The position numbers and the translations under genes were made by a program. A stretch of DNA of 28,124 nt from Rubrobacter sp. (GTDB lineage Bacteria > Actinomycetota > Rubrobacteria > Rubrobacterales > Rubrobacteraceae): contig JADDPM010000005.1 in the NCBI GenBank assembly GCA_016781885.1, positions 1 through 28,124 on the forward strand. Direction: 5' to 3'. The notes below the pieces were generated by a model. That model was not told the origin of the DNA. It saw only the letters and a program-made list of their open reading frames with translations, and did no database searches. Positions 23,105 to 28,124 of this stretch are shown piece after piece (position 1 is the stretch's first letter; each line of letters starts with the position of its first letter).

Positions 23105-23162
23105 TGGGGCGGCTGCCGGAGCCGGACCGCAGCGCAGGTTAGGAGAGGACCGGAACCCGCCT

Positions 23163-23399
23163 TCAGGCGCGGTCTTGCGCTTCGGTCGCGCCGGCCATAC
23201 GGGCGCAGTGGGCGCAGCAGTAGAAAGAGCCGTTCGCCTCCACACCGTGGCCGATGACCTTTACCCCGCAGTGCTCACAGGGAGGGGCGAGCGCGTGGAT
23301 CGCGCACTCGAAGCTGTCGAACGTCCGCGGCCCCTCGCCGGGCACTGTTACCTCAAAGGCTTTGTCGTACTGGTTACCGCACACGTCGCACTGGGCCAT
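23163..23399 (-). CDS. small multi-zinc-ribbon protein
   Basis: A 78-residue cytoplasmic protein dense in metal ligands: Cys4 and Cys7 (CDVC), Cys32 and His35 (FECAIHAL), Cys41 and Cys44 (CEHC), His51, then Cys61, Cys62, His64 and Cys65 (CCAHC). The spacing suggests at least two zinc sites. I do not recognise a named family. ATG 23399 has a strong GAGGGAGAGGAG ribosome site; the frame extends upstream to 23558, but that part is antisense to other sequence and has no ribosome site. It is divergent from the aldo/keto reductase. A role in metal sensing, thiol redox or protein binding is possible, with no direct evidence. Confidence 0.75.
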   Translation of the reverse strand: MAQCDVCGNQYDKAFEVTVPGEGPRTFDSFECAIHALAPPCEHCGVKVIGHGVEANGSFYCCAHCARMAGATEAQDRA

Positions 23400-23487
23400 G
23401 ATCCTGGTCTCCTCTCCCTCGTTCTCGTCGAGTACATGATTGCCTGGAGGGCCGGGATCTAAACTCCCGGCTTCCCTACGGGGACTT

Positions 23488-23493
23488 CGTATA
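23488..23493 (+). promoter_or_regulatory. -10-like box before the aldo/keto reductase
   Basis: CGTATAAACTGG about 65 bases before the aldo/keto reductase start contains a TATAAA -10-like box. The -35 is not clear. Confidence 0.3.
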
Positions 23494-23556
23494 AACTGGC
23501 CGGGCGGATGGGCGGCCACGCAGACGCCGACACGGGCGACCGGATGGAGGAGAAGC

Positions 23557-24546
23557 ATGCGGCAGCGGAGGTTGGGGGATCAGGGGTTGGTAGTCTCGGA
23601 GATGGGGCTCGGGTGCATGGGGATGAGCGAGTTCTACGGCACCGGCGACGAAGCCGAGTCGATAGCCACGATACACCGGGCCATAGAGCTTGGCGTCACC
23701 TTCCTCGATACGGCTGACGTGTACGGTCCTTTTACCAACGAACGTCTCGTCGGCGAAGCGATAAAGGGCAGGCGAGACCAGGTGATCCTCGCAAGCAAGT
23801 TCGGCAACGAGCGGCGCGAGGACGGGAGCTGGGTCGGGGTCAACGGCAAGCCCGAGTACGTAAAAAACGCGTGCGATGCCTCGCTGCGCCGGCTCGGGGT
23901 GGACCACATAGACCTCTACTACCAGCACCGGGTTGACCCGGAGGTGCCGATCGAGGAGACCGTGGGTGCGATGAAGGAGCTTGTGGAGGCTGGTAAGGTG
24001 AAATATCTGGGTCTCTCCGAGGCGGGAGCTGGTACGATACGGCGGGGGCACTCAGTGCATCCGATCAGCGCGCTCCAGTCGGAGTACTCGCTCTTTTCGA
24101 GGGACGTGGAGGATGAGATCTTGCCTGCGGTACGCGAGCTCGGGATCGGCTTCGTCGCGTACAGCCCGCTGGGACGCGGCTTCTTGACCGGACGCTGGAA
24201 GAGCATCTCCGATCTGCCGGAGGGCGATACCCGCGTCGGCCGCTACCCGCGCTTTAAGGAGGAGAACTTCCGCAAGAACCTCGAGCTCGTCCAGCGCGTG
24301 AAGGAGATCGCCGCCGAGAAAGATGCTACCCCCGGCCAGCTCGCGCTGGCGTGGCTGTTCCACCAGGGCGAGGACATCGTGCCGATCCCGGGCACCAAAC
24401 GGCGCAAGTACCTCGAGGAGAATGCCGCCGCCGTCGAGATAACGCTTACCAGCGAGGACTTGAGGCGCATCGAGGAGGCGATGCCTAAAGGCTCTGTCAC
24501 CGGCGAGCGCTACGCCGAGGAGCAGATGCGCGCCGTCAACCATTGA
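23557..24546 (+). CDS. aldo/keto reductase
   Basis: NADPH-dependent reductase of aldehydes and ketones with a TIM-barrel fold. 329 residues from ATG 23557, which has GGAGGAGAAGC before it; the frame is open to 23440 but homology starts here (MRQRRLGDQGLVVSEMGLGCMG in the family style). The catalytic tetrad is present: Asp51 and Tyr56 (FLDTADVYG), Lys81 (LASKFG) and His124 (YYQHRVD). The C-terminal cofactor motif is VPIPGTKRRKYLEENAAA. It belongs to the AKR13-like yakc group common in actinobacteria. Substrate unknown. A hairpin lies about 130 bases after the stop. Confidence 0.95.
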   Translation: MRQRRLGDQGLVVSEMGLGCMGMSEFYGTGDEAESIATIHRAIELGVTFLDTADVYGPFTNERLVGEAIKGRRDQVILASKFGNERREDGSWVGVNGKPEYVKNACDASLRRLGVDHIDLYYQHRVDPEVPIEETVGAMKELVEAGKVKYLGLSEAGAGTIRRGHSVHPISALQSEYSLFSRDVEDEILPAVRELGIGFVAYSPLGRGFLTGRWKSISDLPEGDTRVGRYPRFKEENFRKNLELVQRVKEIAAEKDATPGQLALAWLFHQGEDIVPIPGTKRRKYLEENAAAVEITLTSEDLRRIEEAMPKGSVTGERYAEEQMRAVNH

Positions 24547-24676
24547 AAGGGTCGCCCGTTCCGAAGATCCATGTAAATGTGGGGTGGGGAAGGACGAAGG
24601 CGAGTGGTTGCGGCGGTAGTGGAGCGCAGGACCGCTGTCGTACGTCGACGTGCCCGGCGACATACTGCCCGCTGAA

Positions 24677-24702
24677 GAAGAGTTGGGTGAGCCAACCTCT
24701 TC
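24677..24702. terminator. hairpin between aldo/keto reductase and acyltransferase remnant
   Basis: GAAGAGTTGG (24677-24686) pairs with CCAA-CTCTTC (24692-24702, one bulged C) around a 5-base loop. It lies between convergent genes and can end either transcript. The rest of the 24547-24730 interval shows nothing. Confidence 0.5.
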
Positions 24703-24730
24703 GATCCTTGCTACCTGGAGTAGCGCTGGA

Positions 24731-25944
24731 TCAGGCGCCCTTCTCGGGTGAACAGGTCTCGCAGGCGCATCGCCGGTCGCTCCAAGCCCCATAGCTCAAA
24801 GCGGCCGCCGTGATCGAGAGGATCGTGAGGACGAGCGCGTTCGACAGGAAGGCATCCGGAGTATTCTGGATGAACACGTTGCGCTTGCCAAGCTTGATCA
24901 GGATCGGCTCGTGCCACATGTAGATGCCGTAGGAGACCAGGACCAGGAATTGGAGCAAGGGTCGCGCCAGCAGTCGCTGCCGAAACGACCCGCGCCCGGC
25001 TTCGCCGACCAGCACGGTTGAGACGAGGACGAGCGCGAACGCTACGCCGGAGAGGGTATGGACGTAGAGACCGACGGGCGTGCTGCCGGCGCGCAGGAGG
25101 CAGGTGGCGACGAGGACTGAGACCCCGACCAGTTGCAAGAGCGCCGGAGCCACCCCGCCGACCCTGAAGCGATCGCCAGCGACCACGACGACGGCGAGTA
25201 GCATACCCGTGGCGAAGGTGTCCAGCTTCGCCACGGGCCCGAAATAGACCGGCCAGTCATCCCCGGGGATGCGGGCCACGTAGAACGCCCACCACTTGTA
25301 GAGCATGCTCACGAGCCCCAAAGCTCCGACCGCCGCGGCGAGCAGGACCACCCGCGCCTGTCGCGTGGCCAGCCGGCCGCAAATCCGGTAGGCCAAAGGA
25401 CCGAAGCCCGCCACCAGTACGTAGAAGGTCACCTCGTCGGCCAGGGACCACGCCAGCCCGATGGTCCAGAAGATGCGCTTCCGGTCGAAGACCTGGGTGA
25501 ACGTCAGATGCTGCAGCAGGTCCCGCCACTGCCCCGGGTAGTTGTCGTGGCGCAGGATTCATCGGAGAGGATGGCGACGTAGTAGAGCGGTATGATGCGT
25601 ATAGCCCGGCAAATCAGGAAGCCCCGGGCGGACCGGGGAGTTCCTCTCTTTATCGCGGCGCGGGCGAAGGGTAGGAAGATCAGGAACCCCGAGAGTATGA
25701 ATAACCAGGGCACGGTCACGTCCAGGCTGAGGAAAAACGGGTGGAGCGGGGTGCCCTCGTAGACATACCTTCCCGAACCCTCGCGCGTGTGCTGGTAGGC
25801 GTGGAACACCACAACTAGCAGCGCCGCGATGCCGCGGTACGCCTCAAGCTCCTCGAAGCGGAGTCGATCTTCGGTAACGCGGCTCGGGATCTCCCGCGAA
25901 GTTTCCCGGGCCGGCTCCATTGGTTCCGGATGGCTCTCACTCAC
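24731..25944 (-). pseudogene. frameshifted acyltransferase-3 (OafA/YrhL-type) gene
   Basis: Integral membrane acyltransferase that modifies surface sugars, here split by an indel. From GTG 25944 the first frame holds the N-terminal motif with the conserved His (AYRGIAALLVVVFHAYQHT) and helices up to IIPLYYVAIL. Then it runs into a Thr/Cys-rich false tail. A shift near 25555-25565 recovers ILRHDNYPGQWRDLLQHL and WTIGLAWSLADEVTFYVL, and the remaining membrane helices run to the stop at 24731. The length of the joined product (about 400 residues) is normal for the family. The GTG has no close ribosome site (AGGAGG is about 15 bases away). It neighbours a broken glycosyltransferase, so both probably belonged to an exopolysaccharide locus. 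Confidence 0.82.
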
Positions 25945-26058
25945 GTCTTCGGATGCGGCCTCCTATAGCAGTATGCAATGACATTGGACCCCCGAGCCTT
26001 CCCCTGCTCGGTACCATTGTGCCGGGAGTCTCGATGCCCCCCTTGTCGCTCTCCAAGG

Positions 26059-27110
26059 TCAGCGAAACAGAGGTGGCCCACTGCAATGACTAGCGCTATA
26101 CACCCGGCGCACGACTTCCTGGCGGCCCTGCCGGGAGGTTGCCTTCCATTCCTGCTCTCCCATCAACTGCTTGATCTGCGCCACCCTGTGGATGAGGTTC
26201 TTGAACTCTGTATAGAAGAGCGGCGACATGATGAGGTAGTAGGCGAACCAGAGCTTGCGCTTCCGGAGATCGGGCGTGGCGAGGAGGTAGGTGAAGAGGG
26301 CCTGTCCGGAACCTGCGCTCAAGGTGAAGATCGTGGTCAAGACGAAGATCGGCACGAACCAGTTGACGGTCTCCGGTTTCCAGATCCAGAACCCGATGAT
26401 CGGGAACATCTGCGGCGAGATCCAGGGGTAGACCTCACGCTAGTCCAGCAGGTGCAGGAAGCCGAGCTTCTGCCTGAGTGTCAGCTTCGACGAGAAGAGG
26501 CCGTAGCGCAGATGCCGCAAAGAGACCTGGAGCCAGCCCTGCGCCCAGCGCATCCTCTGGTGCCAGAGGCCCGTCAGGGACTGGGGCGCGAGCTCCCGCG
26601 AGATCAACCGCGGGTCGACGACGATCTTGTAGCGGGCCTCGATTATATGCATCAACGAGTCGATGTCCTCCGTCAGCATGGCTTTGCGGAACTTGGTCTC
26701 GCGCATAAGGTCCGTTCTCCAGAAGCCGTTCGAGCCACCGAAGAGCCCGAAGGCGTGCAGCCGGGCCCGACCGGGGTGGCTCAAGGCGTAGATCACCTCG
26801 AACTCCACCGCCACCAGGCACGTCAACCACGACGCATCCCGTTGCATATGACATTGTGGCCCTGCACTACGTCGTACCCGTTCGAGAGCCACCGCCACGC
26901 CCGGATGAAGATGTCGGGCTCCGGATGGTGGTCGGCGTCGAAGATCCCCACGAACGCGCTCCGGGCCTTGGCGAGCGCCACGTTGATGTTCTCGGCCTTC
27001 GAGGTGCTCTTTGCGACCCTGAAGGGCATAAACCGCGGGTCGCGCCGGGCGATGTCGTAGGGTCCTTTCTTGACGGGTAGCTCCTCGGGCGTGTTGTACA
27101 GCGTCCGTCA
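26059..27110 (-). pseudogene. family-2 glycosyltransferase (cellulose/hyaluronan-synthase-like), disrupted
   Basis: Membrane polysaccharide synthase. From the IS edge the minus strand reads LYNTPEELPVKKGPYDI, the sugar-nucleotide motif GIFDADHHPEPDI and VVQGHNVICNGM. Near 26825-26850 the frame is lost and continues as WLTCLVAVEFEVIYALS, GGSNGFWRT, the acceptor motif LTEDIDS and the (Q/R)xxRW motif RMRWAQGW. At 26440-26442 an in-frame TAG replaces what is usually Trp (HLLD-stop-REVYPWISPQMFPII), after which the last membrane helices (NWFVPIFVLTTIFTL and on) stay in frame to 26059. The N-terminus is missing, cut by the IS element. Three independent lesions make it non-functional. Confidence 0.85.
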
Positions 27111-28057
27111 TAGCAGTTGACCCGTTAGACGGTAGCCGCAATGCTCAAAGAAGCCCCGAGCGTCCCGGGTCGTGACCGCCGAGATCGCCGCCCCCATCGC
27201 CTCGATCAGCGCCTCGCGAGTGCGCGTCTCCGCCTTGCGCAAAAGGCCTTTGATCTTCGAGAACGCCTCCTCGATGGGGTTGTAGTCCGGCGAGCAGGGC
27301 GGCCAGGAAGAGCAGTTCGCAGCCCTGCGCCTCGACCAACTCACACACCTCCTCACCCTTGTGCGCCGCGAGGTTATCCGCAACCACGACCTGCCCAGCT
27401 CGGAGCGTGGGCGCCAGCACCCGTTCGATGTACGCCTCGAAGACCTCCTTGGTGGTGCCCCCGACCACCGCCAAGCACGGCCCCATCCCCTCAGAGGTCA
27501 TGCTCGCCAAGAGCGTCGTGTTCTTTCCGCGATTGCGTGGCACCGAGCAACGCGCCCGCTCCCCACGCCTCGACCAAGCGTGGAGGGGTGCCAGCGAGGT
27601 GTTGGCGCCCATCTCGTCCACGAACACCAAGCGTCCCGCTTCGAGGGCCTCGGCGACCAGTGTCCGCCAGCCGCTCTGAGCCACTCGTCGCGTTCGCTCG
27701 CTCCCACCTGTCTTTTTTTCGGGTCCATCCCAGGCGCTTGAGCATCCTGCTCACGGTCGACTCGCTCACCCGCACGCTCGCGACCCTCCGCAGGTACTCG
27801 CGCCTCTCGGGGAGCGTCGCCGCCGGGCGCTCCTGCAGGTCGGCCTCCAGCAGCCGTCTGGCGTCCTCGCCGATCTTCGGCTTCGAGCCAGGCCTCTTCT
27901 TCGGAGCGAGCGAGTACCCCTCGTCAGCCATCTTGGCATAGCGTTTGACTGAGGAGAGGCTCACGGAGAAGGTGCGAGTGGCTTCGCTCTTGCTCATGTC
28001 GGGACGGAGGGCTTTGACTATCTTCTTGCGCAGGTCTCCGGAGTAAGAGGCGTTCAT
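27108..28057 (-). pseudogene. IS630-family transposase, broken in several frames
   Basis: DDE transposase with an N-terminal helix-turn-helix (MNASYSGDLRKKIVKAL, then SVSLSSVKRYAKMADEGYSL, SESTVSRMLKRLGW) from ATG 28057. The catalytic residues are all still encoded but in different frames: Asp in LVFVDEMGANTS, Asp in VVVADNLAAHKGE, and Glu in SPDYNPIEEAFSKIKG. Three breaks separate them: an A7 run at 27713-27719 that could be a programmed -1 site, a single-base loss near 27670, and a one-base gain near 27310. The stop codon uses bases beyond the IS end. The last two breaks make an active enzyme unlikely. Confidence 0.85.
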
Positions 28058-28084
28058 GCGCCCATGATGCTAGTGGGTCAGCTA
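27111..28084. mobile_element. IS630-type insertion sequence
   Basis: The element spans about 0.97 kb, bounded by TA dinucleotides (27111-27112 and 28083-28084), the target used by IS630/Tc1 elements. Subterminal inverted repeats match imperfectly: left TTGACCCGTTAG (27117-27128) and, read inward on the minus strand, CTGACCCACTAG (28070-28081). One transposase frame system fills the interior. It sits inside the glycosyltransferase remnant. The exact ends are inferred from the TA and repeat positions. Confidence 0.75.
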
Positions 28085-28124
28085 CGCTGCAAACCGCTGT
28101 TAGAAACCGTCTGAAAAGGGGTTC
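28085..28124 (-). pseudogene. possible N-terminal scrap of the interrupted glycosyltransferase
   Basis: The 40 bases beyond the IS can be read on the minus strand as EPLFRRFLTAVCS, similar to the segment after the first nucleotide-binding strand in family-2 synthases. If so, the IS lies inside the glycosyltransferase and some 80 residues are missing around it. Too short to be sure. Confidence 0.2.

Noticed and set aside
25978..27060. 360-codon plus-strand frame
   Set aside because: Antisense to the glycosyltransferase remnant, whose motifs (DADHH, TED, RxxRW) fix the strand.
1..28124. CRISPR array, tRNA, rRNA or phage defence module
   Set aside because: No regularly spaced repeats, cloverleaf or known defence-gene combination was seen on reading both strands; subtle RNA genes cannot be excluded without a covariance search.

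Overview
The window is GC-rich DNA from a bacterium that looks like a Rubrobacter-type deep-branching actinobacterium. The evidence is the codon bias, GTG and TTG starts behind GGAGG-type ribosome sites, ClpC with a UVR linker, EgtD (ergothioneine pathway), and compact transcription units of housekeeping and stress genes. The taxonomic call is inference from gene style only. I saw no rRNA, tRNA or CRISPR array.

Layout. 1-5.1 kb: the 3' part of clpC, a GlsB/YeaQ-type membrane protein, a MarR regulator divergent from an AlkA-like glycosylase, and a membrane-anchored J-domain protein. 5.2-5.8 kb: a nested palindrome and two overlapping tiny membrane ORFs. 6.1-7.7 kb: a hotdog thioesterase - TetR - hotdog thioesterase operon with a TetR-type operator on its promoter. 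7.7-9.3 kb: a graveyard holding a quinone-oxidoreductase pseudogene, the C-terminal half of an MFS carrier and an unidentified coding scrap. 9.3-14.4 kb, minus strand: an unrecognised 550-residue membrane protein, an OsmC-family protein, egtD, a 46-residue membrane peptide, a Nudix hydrolase and a degenerate receiver-domain protein. 14.4-16.7 kb: an ABC half-exporter followed by a 23-residue membrane peptide and a three-helix CBU_0592-type membrane protein. 16.7-24.5 kb: a CNNM/CBS (CorC/HlyC) protein, a D-2-hydroxyacid dehydrogenase, a second Nudix protein, a frameshifted cyclodeaminase-like gene, glutamine-dependent NAD synthase, an SMR exporter, a hypothetical protein with a frameshifted tail, a small zinc-ribbon protein and an aldo/keto reductase. 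24.7-28.1 kb, minus strand: a decayed surface-polysaccharide region with a frameshifted acyltransferase-3 gene and a family-2 glycosyltransferase carrying a frameshift and an in-frame TAG, cut by an IS630-type element that is itself broken.

How the genes work together. The intact genes share a stress and envelope theme: protein quality control (ClpC, J protein), thiol/peroxide defence (OsmC, EgtD), base-excision repair, nucleotide-pool Nudix enzymes, NAD supply and drug/lipid export. No single operon forms an obvious novel defence or biosynthetic system. The most interesting items are the AlkA-like glycosylase with Glu at the catalytic Asp position, a run of overlooked mini membrane proteins, the A7 slippery site in the IS630 transposase, and the clear contrast between intact housekeeping genes and two zones of pseudogenes.
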